Shown piece after piece: positions 53,133-63,740 of a stretch of 64,000 nt of DNA. Source of the DNA: Euleptes europaea (Eukaryota; Chordata; Lepidosauria; Squamata; Sphaerodactylidae); the NCBI RefSeq assembly GCF_029931775.1, contig NC_079312.1, positions 15,445,821 to 15,509,820 on the forward strand, written 5' to 3'. A program made the position numbers and the translations under genes. The first letter of the stretch is position 1. Every line of letters starts with the position of its first letter. The notes under the pieces are model-generated. The model was not told where the DNA came from. It searched no databases and saw nothing but the letters and a program-made list of their open reading frames with translations.

Positions 53133-54408
53133 TGTCAAGGAGGTCCGGCCTGCCCTCCAGCAAACCGGTTCCTCCTTGGGTCAAAAGTTGCCAAACTCCC
53201 CACTGGGCTTCAGGACTCCCCCCCAAAGCACAATGCGGGTAGACTCCGCTACCTTGTCGAGGAGACTCGGTCTGCTCTCCAGCAGGCTGATTCCTCTTTA
53301 GTTCAAAGTCATCAAATGTTTTCCTAGGAAAACCCAAATTCCTTACTGTGCCCCAGGATTCCCCCTTTGAGCGCAGTACAGGTATATCGCCACCAGCTCT
53401 CAATTCCAAAAGGCTGGCTTTCCCAGGGATGAGCTGAGAGCTACTCTTCCCCAGCCAGTTTCCCAAAAGTCAAAACAAGCAAAAACCGTCCCTGCAGAGT
53501 AGAGCTTCTGCCAGGGGAGGCTTATTGCCACAAAACACTAGGGTAGGTGGTTTCTCTCACACACACACACTCAGGCACTTGGATTTAGCCCTGAGACCCA
53601 AAAAAAGGTTTCTCAGACTTCAATATAAAGTCTATAAGTTTATTTAATAAAATGTGCTCGTTACAGAAAGGAAATTGTTTGTGAGGCAGATAGCATAAAA
53701 ACAAGAAATCTTAGCAATCTCTAACTTCACAGTAGTTCTTTAAGTTTCAGGCAAAATAGGCAAAGTTTCCAAGAGAGTAACAAATGCAAGGTTTTAGTTG
53801 ATTTATAGTTACCAAGAACCAGGTTTTGGTCCTAACACGCAGAGCGTCAGTCCTTCCTGGTTGCCAAAAGATGATGATCGCCTGGAGACATGACCAGCAT
53901 GTCCCCTTCCCAAGCGTCATGATTTTGATTAGAACAGAGTTCATATTTATCTCTCCCATCTCATTGGGCGATGGCCATTCCGCCCAATGAGATGTTGGGG
54001 ACGCAATAAACTTCTAAGATATTTGGCATGACACCTCTAGGCCTTTTGAAGTTACAGATGTATTTGCATCTCTGCAGCAATACAAAACATCTGGGCTCCT
54101 TCAAGCTTTTGAGATGTCAGGCTTCTAACAGGATTGTCACCAAAAGAACAGATAGCTGATTTACAATAGGAAGGCTTTGAAATGGAGGTGCTTTGAAGTG
54201 GAGGTGATGGTGCCTCAGGTCTCCACACCTTTCCCCCCAAAGTGAAGTGGCTTCCCATGGGAAATGGAAATGGTTTCCCACGGGAATGGTTTGTGAGAGA
54301 GCTGGTCATCAGCTCCCAGTCTGATATCAAGACATTGAAGACATAGAAGGCCGCAGCCTGAACCAAAGTTTGGTGATCAGAAGAAGAGCAAGGTTGCTTT
54401 TCTTTACA
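53133..54408 (-). mobile_element. Large solo LTR (1,276 bp) with empty site in the duplicate
   Basis: On the minus strand it begins TGTAAAG and ends CTTGACA (TG...CA). The target duplication is GCCAT at 53128-53132 and 54409-54413. AATAAA on the minus strand lies at 53644-53639. The paralogous DNA at 63384 reads CTATGCCATGGGACCCC without the insert. It is a retrovirus-like LTR by size and layout; no internal genes are left. It contains a tandemly doubled ~50-bp segment near 53137-53310 (GAGGTCCGGCCTGCCCTCCA and the related GAGACTCGGTCTGCTCTCCA). Confidence 0.82.
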
Positions 54409-54790
54409 GCCATGGCCCCATAAACCAGGCAGGTGGAGGCAGCGGCACTGCAAGTGGGAGGGGGCAGGCAGGGGAGGGAGAGAAGGGGAGCCACCATTTC
54501 CCCCCTCACCACCACGTGAATCAGGCAGGATGACATGGTGGCACATTAGATTGACAGGGTGGCTGTTCAGTGGCCAACAGGGCAAGTGGGAATGGGATGA
54601 TGCCCCCTCACAAGTCTCATGGGCCCCCTTTATCACCAGATCTTTCTGAAGCGTAGATGACACATTAATATGATTGCAAACACTGACAGCCAGTGTGTTG
54701 AAGTGCAGTGTGGTGGACTTGAACTGATGAGGGCCTGGGTTCAAATTCCTACTCAGCTATAGGGTTGCCACTGCCTCCAGGTGGGCACTG
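54409..54790. repeat. Segmental duplicate, right of the solo LTR
   Basis: Matches 63385-63740 (TTAGATTGACAGGGTGGCTG and TGACACATTA). It ends in a SINE/MITE piece with GGGTTGCCA at 54763. Confidence 0.8.
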
Positions 54791-55090
54791 GAGATCTCCC
54801 CGAATTACAACTGGTCTGCAGATAGGGTTCCCAACTGCCCGGTTGTGATGGCAATTCCCCACCAATTAACCGGGCTGCCCACTGACCAGCTGATGGTCAG
54901 AGTGGGCAGAAGCAGGCAGGGAGAGCGATTCCCTCCCGCTCATACTTCTGTGGAGTCAGAGTGTGCAGACAGAGGGGCTAGGAAACCGGAAGTAACTGTA
55001 TCTGGACTGTGCACAAATCCCTCCCTCTCCCCAACCCCAAAAGAGGCTCCCAAGTGGGGACAATGGCTGCTTCAGAGCTTGGACTCCACG

Positions 55091-55330
55091 GCAGGGGTGG
55101 GGAATTTTTTTCCTGCCAAGGGCCATTTGGATATTTATAACATCAGTCGCGGGCCATACAAAATTATCAACTTAAAAATTAGCCGACCAGGCCCCCAGCA
55201 GGCAGCTGCCCCAGATGAACGCCCCCCCCCCCCGTGCGGGCAAGGAGGCCGGCATCCAACCAGTGGCGTGCACGCCCACCTGGTGGCACAGGATGGTCTG
55301 TTGCACAACAGTTTCTACATGCAAGAAATG
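55091..55330 (+). mobile_element. hAT-type MITE fragment (CAGGGGTGGGGAA end)
   Basis: It starts CAGGGGTGGGGAATTTTTTT, then CTGCCAAGGGCCATTTGGAT and GCGGGCCATAC, as in a common vertebrate hAT MITE. The right end is not clear. Confidence 0.6.
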
Positions 55331-56939
55331 AATTAATTGACTTTTGCGTTTTCCAGGTTTTACTTCCAGCTAAGCTTGCCTTTTGAACAGAATTTTGCTA
55401 GGGACATTGCTTTCTATGGACTTACAGGCCTTTTAGAACTCTGTGTGGGCTCTTGATATTTTTATCTCCTGCAGTCTGGCCCCAGCTGGCAACTACCCTA
55501 TTTTTCATGAGGTCAGATGAAGTCTTTTTCAGCAAATGACTGTATTTTATCTGTTAATATTGTTCCTGTGGCTCAGAATTTAGGGGGCCTCCTGCCTCCT
55601 GCTTGGGACCGTGGTTTTTGTCTCCCCCGCCCTGCATTAGCAAAGGGGTGCGGCTTCAATATGTTTGTTCGTGTCTCAGACTCATTTGTTTTACAGCTCC
55701 TGTGGAAAGACTGGTGATTTTAGTTCTGGTTCTGTGGCAGTCATGCCTATTCTAGACTGCCTGAGTTCTCTGGTGTTTTGGTGTTTCTCTTTGTAATGAT
55801 CTCAACTGTATGACTATTGTGAAAGGTTGTGTATGTTTCCATTCAAAGTTGACAAAGGACTTTTGATTTTTGGGATGCTTTGTTTGAAGAAAGGATAAAG
55901 GGATGTTGGTGTTGTTTTATCAAATGTACCAATGCGGGATTGATGTTGCTGCTATGTATCATGTATTATGCAATGTCTTAGAAGTCTATGTGTTCTTCCA
56001 TTAATGTATCTTGTTCAAATGTGTTCCTGCTTCTTCCAACTGTCTTTCCTAAGTTGTGGATTTTTCAATAAAGCTGTTTTAGGGACCTCCAGGAATTTCC
56101 TGGAATTATTGCCCAAAGAAAAAGGTATTTCACCTGTGGCCCTATCAACTGCCTGTGTACATAAGCAGGTGCAGGAATCTCACCTTTAGCCGTGAGAATC
56201 TGTCCCCTTCCTCTGTTTCTTCTCTGTCTTTCCTCTTGCCTTCAACGGACAGAGTCTGCATAAGCACCCACACACTCTGCTATTCTTTAAGTTGTAATGT
56301 TGCCAGGCCTAGTTGGCTTCTTAATGCTGTTGTCTATTACTTGGTCCTTGTGTTTCAGAAGACAAGGACTGGTTTATTGTTGAATTGTTTGTTGGACTTC
56401 AGTAGCAAAAAATGACGTGTCTTGAGATGGGATGTATTTTATTGAGATCAATTGTTAAGAATGTATAAAATGACCTGAATTAATTGTGCCCAGGGCAAAC
56501 TGAGAGAGGAGGATGGAAATTGGAAAATTGGTCAGAGTGAGAAGGGAAAGTTGATTGAGTGGTGGAGTGAGTGGTTTACTGAGATAAGAGGGTTCTGGAA
56601 TGTATATTGTCATTAAAAGGCATGGCAGATCGTGATGGAAGGCATGATGAAACGGAATACAGGAATGATTGACAAGCCCTATATGTATGTCTTGTATCAT
56701 AAGGGGGGAATGAGACAGCAAGGTAGACTTCCCCTGACTATGGAAGATCCACTGATTTAGCAATTTGTAATAATCTCTTTTCCTTTCTGTAAATGTATTG
56801 AAATGTATTAGGACAGCAAGGGAATAGCTTGTTGCTGGGCAGGATATCTCTGTGTGTCTATGTCTGTAGTAATTGGGGCAAGAGTCACGGAGGGTTACAG
56901 TAAACCATAACAAGAACTGGGTGAAACTGTTACTTTACT
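55331..56939. other. No recognised gene
   Basis: 1.6 kb of T-rich DNA with no domain-bearing frame. AATAAA at about 56069-56074, followed by GCTGTTTTAGGGACC, could be an old LTR or UTR end. Confidence 0.35.
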
Positions 56940-57154
56940 GCCACCTCTATGTCTGTAGTGCTTATCAGCTTTACCCTGAATGTTGATGGGTTGTCATATC
57001 TTGAAGTTGGATAAATATCTCTCCCTCAGTACAATCGGGACTCAGAGATTTCTGCCCATTAGGGCCTCTGGGTCGCAGCTGCCAGAATAAACTGTTTTCT
57101 TGAAATAACGATTCGGGTCTCTCTCCCCCCCCCCCGAACTCCCGTTTACCACAA
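56940..57154 (+). mobile_element. LTR-like fossil end at a duplication break
   Basis: AATAAA at about 57086 is followed by a T/C-rich stretch, and the block ends ACCACAACA exactly where the duplicated TRIM upstream DNA resumes (57155, CTAGCCAGAGG versus 51599). Retroviral 3' LTR ends look like this. The start was not found. Confidence 0.4.
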
Positions 57155-57795
57155 CACTAGCCAGAGGGTTTCCCTGCCAGGCTGGGGGTGGGGAGATCCG
57201 GGGGTCTCCTCCAGCGACTCTCCGCGAAACGAGCCTGGGAAGATTTCCCCAAGCAGCAGACCATAGCCCTGGGAAAGTTGGAAGGAAGCGGAGAGGCGCA
57301 GCAGGATGGGTTTGCTGAGGGGAGCAACCTCGTGCTTCATCTGCCCATTTCCAAATCAACACCCAGGTGCAAATCCCCGACCCCTCTTACTGGGGGGGGG
57401 GCGGGGAGTGGCAGAAACTCTCCAATTTTCCCCGCGAAGCTGACTAAAAAAATAAATAAATAAAAAGAGGGAAGAAAAGGTCTGATCGTTTGGGTGCGAC
57501 CCCGCCTCTCTGCCCTTGTCTACACCAGAGTGGTTCCCACAGCAGCAGCAGCACACGCGTTTTCCCTGCAAACCGGCATCTGGATGTGGACGCCAGATGC
57601 GCAAGAGGGGGCAGGATGGGCTGCACCACTTCAGACGGTGAGAGAGGGTGAGTCCCGTTTCCGAAAGCTCCCCCCTCTTCAAGAAAAGACCATGCAGACA
57701 GAAAAGCAGCACAGCAAAGAAAGGGCTGAGATTATTACCTGAGCTGCTCCTTGAGCCGCTACTTTTCTGGTATAGCCAGTCTTTTCGTTGCACGT
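57155..57795 (-). repeat. Duplicate of TRIM upstream region, RING exon missing
   Basis: Collinear with 51599-52095. Transcription order would put the RING exon to its left, but the LTR-like block is there instead, so this paralog is headless. No open TRIM exon was found near it. Confidence 0.75.
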
Positions 57796-57803
57796 GCACA
57801 ATC

Positions 57804-59559
57804 TAGGGCTGTTGATTCGGTTCAGCCCGAACTGAAAAACAGCTGAATTTCCCCTGATTCGGTGGTTTTTAGTTCGGGACGAACCGAACTCAAAAATGGC
57901 GGGCAACCGGGGAGCCGAATTCAGCGAGTTCGGGAGTTCACGAATAAATCCAGCCAATTCGGGGCGTCAGTAAGCAGCATAACCGTCAGTAAGCAGCAGT
58001 CTCCTCCCCCGGCCAATCAGTGGCCAAGCTGGGTCTTCTTCTAGCCAATCAGTCAGGATTGAGTACTGGAGGAATCAGCTGATGTGCGGCCCGGCCGGGG
58101 AGAGAGAGAGAGAGGGAAATCCTCCTGTGTGTGTGTGGGGGTGCTTGTGCACATTCGATCCTTTCTGTGGCTGCAGGGGGCATATTTTTGGGGGTACAGA
58201 CACAAAACTTTCAGCAGAGATTCAGACAAGCCTTCTTAAGAGACCACCCAAGTTTTGTAAACATTGGGTCAGGGGGTCCCAAGATATGGGCTCCCCCTTT
58301 TTTTCTTTCCATGGCTGCAGGGGGTGCATTTTTGGGGGTACAGACCCCAAACTTTCAGTGGAGCTTCAGATGAACCTTCTTAAGATACCCCCAAGTTTTG
58401 TAAACATTGGGTCAGGGGGTCTCAAGATATGGGCTCCACCCCTTTTCCCTCCCCCCTTTTCCCTCCCCCCTTTTTCCATTTACGTGGCTGCAGGGGTGCT
58501 TTTTTGAGGATACAGCCCCCAAACTTTCAGCATAGCTTCAGACAATCATTCTTAAGATACCACCCAGGTTTTGTAAAGATGGGTTCATTGGGGGCAGAAA
58601 TATCGGCTCCCCCCTTTTCTCTTTCCGTGGCTGCAGGGGGCGCATTTTTGGGGGTGCAGATCCCAAACTTTGAGTGGAGCTTCAGACAAGCCTTCTTAAG
58701 AGACCACCCAAGTTTTGTAAACATTGGGTCAGGGCCCCCCGAGATATGGGCTTTCCCCTTTCCCCTTTTGGGATGAATGGATCAGCTGATCCTGTATGCT
58801 TCTCCAGAGCAAAACGTCCCGTGCCTAATTGGAATCATCTTGGATTACAAGTCCTCCCCAGCCCCTCCTGATGGAACAGAAGACAGCCACAGTAAGACCC
58901 CTTTGGGGGCTTTAATCTATAATTTTTCTTCTGTGTTCGTGTGTGGGGGGAAGCAGAATTTGTGTGTGTGTGAGGAGGGAGCAGTTTCTGTGGGTGGGGG
59001 GGGGGAGCCAAAGGGGGCTTTTGCCGGTTCTGCCTGGGGTGTGTGTTCTCCCTCGAGTCTCTCTCTCCCTGGTTTGAGGGGGGGGGTTTTCAGTTGTGTG
59101 TCTTCAGGTTTTCCCTCATTCATAAGAGCGGTTAGGTCTATTTGGATGCTTGCTCAAAACTTCTCAGCTGTTTGTCGGGGCTGGGAGCTTTGTGCGTGGG
59201 CGGCAAGATCTGCTCAGATATGCACATTAAGGGTGGGGGGACCCCTTTCGGGGCCCATATCTCAGCCCCCCTGACCCAATCTTTACAAAACTTGGGGGGT
59301 CTTTCAAGAAACGGCCTTTGAAGCTCCGCTGAAAGTTTGGGACCTCTTCCCCCAAAAATGCCCCCCCAGAGCCGCGGAAAGGCACAGTTGTGTTTTTAAT
59401 GGCTTTATTCGGCCGAATTTTTTCCCCGAACTTTGAATTCCTGTTGAATTGCACGGACCCGAAGCGGGGGAGTTCAGACTTCGGCATATCCCGAATCTAA
59501 ACGGGCCGCATTCAGCCGAATCTGAACTATACCGAATTTTTTTTAATTCAACAGCCCTA
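57804..59559. mobile_element. Non-autonomous hAT transposon with subterminal repeats
   Basis: 1,756 bp. Terminal inverted repeat TAGGGCTGTTGA at both ends, and a perfect 8-bp target duplication GCACAATC at 57796-57803 and 59560-59567, diagnostic of hAT. Both ends carry many CCGAA/TTCGG motifs. Four direct ~145-173 bp units start at 58169, 58313, 58486 and 58629 (core AAGTTTTGTAAACATTGGGT), and one inverted unit lies at 59234-59375. No transposase frame. The insertion lies between two blocks of the segmental duplicate and is absent from copy 1. Confidence 0.92.
58169..58770 (+). repeat. Four tandem units inside the hAT element
   Basis: Each unit starts GGCTGCAGGGG, has CAAACTTTCAG-like and TTCTTAAGA blocks, and ends in a pyrimidine-rich stretch. 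Divergence between units is visible, so the array is not new. Confidence 0.85.
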
Positions 59560-59714
59560 GCACAATCTAAGCCTTATCCACCCTTCTGACCTTGGAGGAG
59601 GAGGAGCTGTGCAAAGCAGGGACCTGCCCATATTGAACTTGGAGTGGGTGAACAGGCGGGCTTCACCCTAATACCCTCTTCTCATTTAAATAGACTCTGC
59701 AGTCCTAGGATTAC

Positions 59715-59965
59715 ATGGAGAGACGGTTAAGGTGTCAGACTCGGGTCAGGGGAACCCAAGTTTGAACCCCCACTCTGCCCTGGAAACTTGCTGGGTGACC
59801 TTGGGCCAGTCACACACTCTCAGCCTCGACCCTGGCAAGTATGTTTGGATGGGAGACCTCCAAAAGAGTACCAGGGACTTGACCCAGAGGCAGGCAATGG
59901 CAAACCATCTCTGAACATCCCTTGCCTTGAAAGCCTATGGGGTTGCCAATGCCAAAAACAAAATG
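59715..59965 (+). mobile_element. Composite SINE: tRNA-like part plus 5S-like part
   Basis: It begins with a tRNA-type SINE segment (GGTGACCTTGGGCCAGTCAC), then the 5S-derived TTGGATGGGAGACC (about 59847-59860), then GGCAATGGCAAACCATCTCT as in the SINE at 11042-11265. Confidence 0.75.
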
Positions 59966-60242
59966 ATAATTACATGGCTTCTTAGGATTCTCATCCTGTC
60001 CATTGCATTGGTTTTTACACTTTGTAATCTGCCTTGACTCTCAGTGAAACTGGCGAACCATAAAATAATGTAAATAAAATAATAATACCAAGTACCTGGT
60101 GTTGCTGTCCTGCGTCAGTGAATCAGCAATAAGTCTATTCATAAGTTCATTAATTCAGCAGTGGAAGAGCTTTTCCTGGACAGCCTGCAGGTAACAATGT
60201 TGCCTGTCTGTGAATACTTCCCTGTAAATCACTGAGCCTCAA
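59966..60242. other. Spacer
   Basis: SINE-tail-like AT-rich DNA. Nothing else was recognised. Confidence 0.3.
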
Positions 60243-60600
60243 CTTTTCCTACCTTCAGTCCCACCAATGGCTCTTATCAAAGAACCTGGGTCCCACCAGG
60301 ATGGAATTTTTTTTAAAACACCTTTTCTGAGAAAGACATTTATATGTTTGCACTTGCAGGCATTCTGTTTATTACAATTGCTTGTTTATGGTAGGTTATA
60401 AGGACATGTATATTACAGTAGTATTCCTTTATTGCTATAGCTTTAGAAAACAACAGAAATAATTATTTCATTAGCAATTGAAAAGGAATAATTGTTCTGA
60501 AAACCCCAAATCCCTCCTAGACTAGTTCTGTCTCAACCGAGATGCACAGCCTGCTGGTTGACAACCACTGCTGTACATTAAACTCCCGGCACTCACAAAA
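60243..60600. repeat. Segmental duplicate, copy 2
   Basis: Pair of 52101-52480, similar throughout, with scattered substitutions and small indels. Confidence 0.8.
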
Positions 60601-60719
60601 AGAGCCCGTCAGGGAGGAAACTAGACGGAACCATCCCCTTCTGACAGGCAAAAATGTCTTCTGTGGGTTTGTTGGGTTTGTTCCTTAACATAGGGGAGTG
60701 ACCTCTCAAAGGTCCAGAG

Positions 60720-61205
60720 AGGACCAGGCCAATTCCAGCTTTTGACCTGTGTAGCTATATTTTTTTTTAATTGCTGACACACCATTACAATGACCTATTA
60801 TGGCAATGACTAGTTCACAGATTTTTAAAACTCACTCTTGCTCTTTTCATTGTGGAGTTATAAGAGGAACAGTATTGGCTGCATATTGAGCCTTATAACT
60901 CTGGCATGAGAAGGACTACTTTTAAAAAATGAAATCAGGGAAATCATTAAAATTATGGTCCAAAGAAGACCAGGCCACTGCTAGCATTTGAGATGCCTAG
61001 CCATAATTTTTAAAAAATAACTCTCCATTAGAATGACCTATGGTGACAATGGCTAGTTCACAGATTTCTTTCCTGTTTTTTAAAACTAACTCTCTGTTTT
61101 CATTGCAGAATTAGAAGGGGAATGGGACTGGCTGCACATTGCTCTTTATAACTGAAACAAAAAGGGCTAGAGAGTTGCTTTTAAAAAATAAATCTGGGAA
61201 CAAGT
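60720..61205 (+). repeat. Diverged tandem duplication (~240-bp unit)
   Basis: Two units (about 60735-60960 and 60975-61205) share, in order, AATGACCTAT, ATGGCAATGACTAGTTCACA or its variant, TTTTCATTG and CTTTTAAAAAAT. There is no coding potential. The end resembles 10790-10830. Confidence 0.6.
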
Positions 61206-62092
61206 ACATTGTTGCAATAGGCAGGGGATATAAATATATTTTTTTAAAAACTATGTTGATCTGGTACCAACTTTTTCAAAAGGCCTCAGATAATGGGTGG
61301 ACGAAAGGCCTCCCCAGAGCATCAAGGCAAGGAAATTGCCCATGAGCAGGAATTCAGTGTAAATTTAGACAAAAATAAAAGCCAGAATACTGAAGAGTCC
61401 TGCCCATATTGGTGGTAGCCCAGAGCCCTCATTCCACCCCCTCCATGTTCAATGGCAACATCCTCATCCGTCCATGTTGAAGGAGGATGAGGCCTTGGCT
61501 TCGTCTTTGCCTCTTCTCTCTCCTTTGCTTTCCCCATCTTCAACTTCTTGCCAGGCTCCTTCCTTCACATTACAAACCGCCCGGCATTTCCCCTTTCCCC
61601 AAAGTGTGGGTCCTGCTGTGGTCACCTCTCTCCTTGCAACCTCCCCTGCTCTTGCTCTGGTCTTTCAATGTCCCCCTCAAGCCTCCTCCCTCCTATCCGG
61701 CTCTCCACCGCCAAAACCCCCCACCTCTCTCTTCATTCTGAACAAGGGACGTTTCTCCTTTGACTCCTCCATTAACTTCCTTTCTGCTCCCAGACGCCAC
61801 AGAAACTCTTCGATCCTGCCCTTCAAACCCCTCTGCATCGGTCCATTAGAAAATAAAGCTGGGGGCCTCAGAAATGGTCACCAGCTTCTGGATTTTGATG
61901 GGACTTGTAGAGCCCAAAATGAAGGGAATCGGTAAATCCTGGCCCAGATTAGGTCCAGAGACTCTGGTCTTTGCATTGGAATCAAAGGTTTAACCATGAC
62001 AAGCCAGGAAGGTGGGAAGCAGTACAGACAGGGAGGGTGGGAAATATGCCCTCCGTTACAAAACAAAGAGGGGTTAACTTCCCTCACTTATC
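61206..62092. other. No supported gene
   Basis: The plus-strand frame 61474-61935 (153 codons) is Ser/Pro/Leu-rich with no domain and has no splice or homology support. It was not called. Confidence 0.35.
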
Positions 62093-62330
62093 AGAGCCAG
62101 TGTGGTATAGTGGTTAGAGGGTCTTAGAATCTGTGAGGCCCGGATTCCCATCCTAACCCCATCATGGAAGCTTGTTTCTTGGCATTGGGCCAGTCACACA
62201 CCCTCACCCTAACCTCCTTCTCAGGACTGTGGTTGTTGTGAGGATAAAATGGAAGGCAGGGGAATGATGTAAGCTGCAGTGGGTCCACCTTTGGGAGAAA
62301 GGCAGCAGAGACAAGAAGGTGAGTGGAATA
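62093..62330 (+). mobile_element. tRNA-type SINE
   Basis: Head AGAGCCAGTGTGGTATAGTG, the GGCCAGTCACACACCCTCA block, TTGTGAGGATAAAATGG, and the tail GGGAGAAAGGCAG. Confidence 0.8.
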
Positions 62331-62383
62331 TATTGCCTCTTTTAAAAATAAGGGGGTGGGGGTAAAGAAAGTCCCTGAAGGTT

Positions 62384-62612
62384 CAGAGCCAGTATTTTGT
62401 AGTGGTTAAAGCAGGTCTAGGATCTAAGAGACCCAGGTTCAAATTCTCATTCTGCCTCTGATACTTGGAGGCTGACGGAAGTCACACACACACACACTCA
62501 GCCTCCTCCAATTCACAGGACACTTATTGTGAGGATAAAATGGAAGACTGGACAGCGATGTCAGCCACGTTTGGTCCACGCTGGGGAGAAAGGCAGGGTA
62601 TACATGAAGTCC
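62384..62612 (+). mobile_element. Second tRNA-type SINE copy
   Basis: Same family as the SINE at 62093: GAGCCAGTATTTTGTAGTGG, the B-box-like GGTTCAAATTC, GTGAGGATAAAATGGAAGAC, GGGGAGAAAGGCAGGGTAT. Confidence 0.8.
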
Positions 62613-63238
62613 CTCTGTAATAAGCCAAACCTAGGACTGCATGGAAGGAATAACGGCAGAGAAATTACTAAAGCTATTTTCAGTAGGAAAAAAGGGGGGT
62701 ATGTTTTTCAGAGTTGCTCCTGTAGGAAAGGGACACTTGTCATAAATCTGATTTTGGGTACAGTTCACAAAAAGGGCGATTGCACTTTTTTGTTGCTCCA
62801 TCAGATATTGCATACGTCTTCCGACAGGAGGTGGAACTGCTCATTCAGTATTTAAACTACCATTAAACATTGTGAGTACAACAAATCTCTAGTCACTGAT
62901 GAAAGTGAGGGGAAAGGAGGGACCCTGGATTCCCCCCTCCCCCCTCTTCTTGTGGAGGTGGGACAGGATCATATATCTCATTCTGAATCTGGCACCCATG
63001 TGTATCACATACCCCAGAAAGTGGGGCCAGGTACACTTAGGAGAAGGACTCCTACCAGCCCATAGAAACATCCCAGGATTGCAGAAAAATCCCAAAAAGA
63101 AAAAAAATTACAAATTTAACATTTTCAGAAAAACACGGAGATCTTGTGAAATACGTTATGAGGTCTCGGTTGTCAGTGTGGAGAAGAAAGGAGCAATGGT
63201 GACATGAACCAGGCAAGCAGGGGAAGAGAAGAAGGTCT
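62613..63238. other. No recognised gene
   Basis: Mixed AT-rich DNA. Frames here are short and motif-free. Confidence 0.3.
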
Positions 63239-63740
63239 GCCATCCTCACCCACTCTTGACACCACTACGTGAGCCTGGCAGGTAGGTGGGTGGAGTTGCA
63301 GCTGCCACCATCCCCACCGGCCAGCTCTGTGGGCAGGCAGGCAGGGAGGAGGAGGAAAGGGAGCCGCTTTTACCCCTATGCCATGGGACCCCTAAACCAG
63401 GCAGGGGGAGGCAGCAGCACTGCAAGTGGGAGGGGGCAGGCAGGGGAGGGAGGGGAGCTACCATATCCCCCCTCACCACCGCGTGAATCAGGCAGGTAAA
63501 GGTGGTGGTGCATTAGATTGACAGGGTGGCTGTTCAGGGGCCAGCAGGGCAAGTGGGGGTGGGATGATGCCTCCCAAGCCTCATTTAGTCCCTTTATCCC
63601 CAGATCTTCCTGAAGTGTAGATGACACATTAGTATGATTGTAAACACTGAGTGCTTTGAAGTGCAGTGCGGTAGACTTGAACTGATGAGGCCTGAGTTCA
63701 AATTCCTACTCAGCTAAAGGGTTGCCAGCCTCCAGGTGGG
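63239..63740. repeat. Segmental duplicate lacking the solo LTR
   Basis: Continuous counterpart of 52980-53132 plus 54409-54790. It preserves the empty site at about 63384-63388. It is followed by a GGGTTGCCAGCCTCCAGG MITE start at 63720. Confidence 0.82.

Noticed and set aside
58082-59274. Repeated-protein-like frames in the hAT element
   Set aside because: They result from translation of the ~150-bp tandem units; no transposase signature.
61474-61935. 153-codon Ser/Pro-rich frame
   Set aside because: Low complexity, no domain, no splice or context support.
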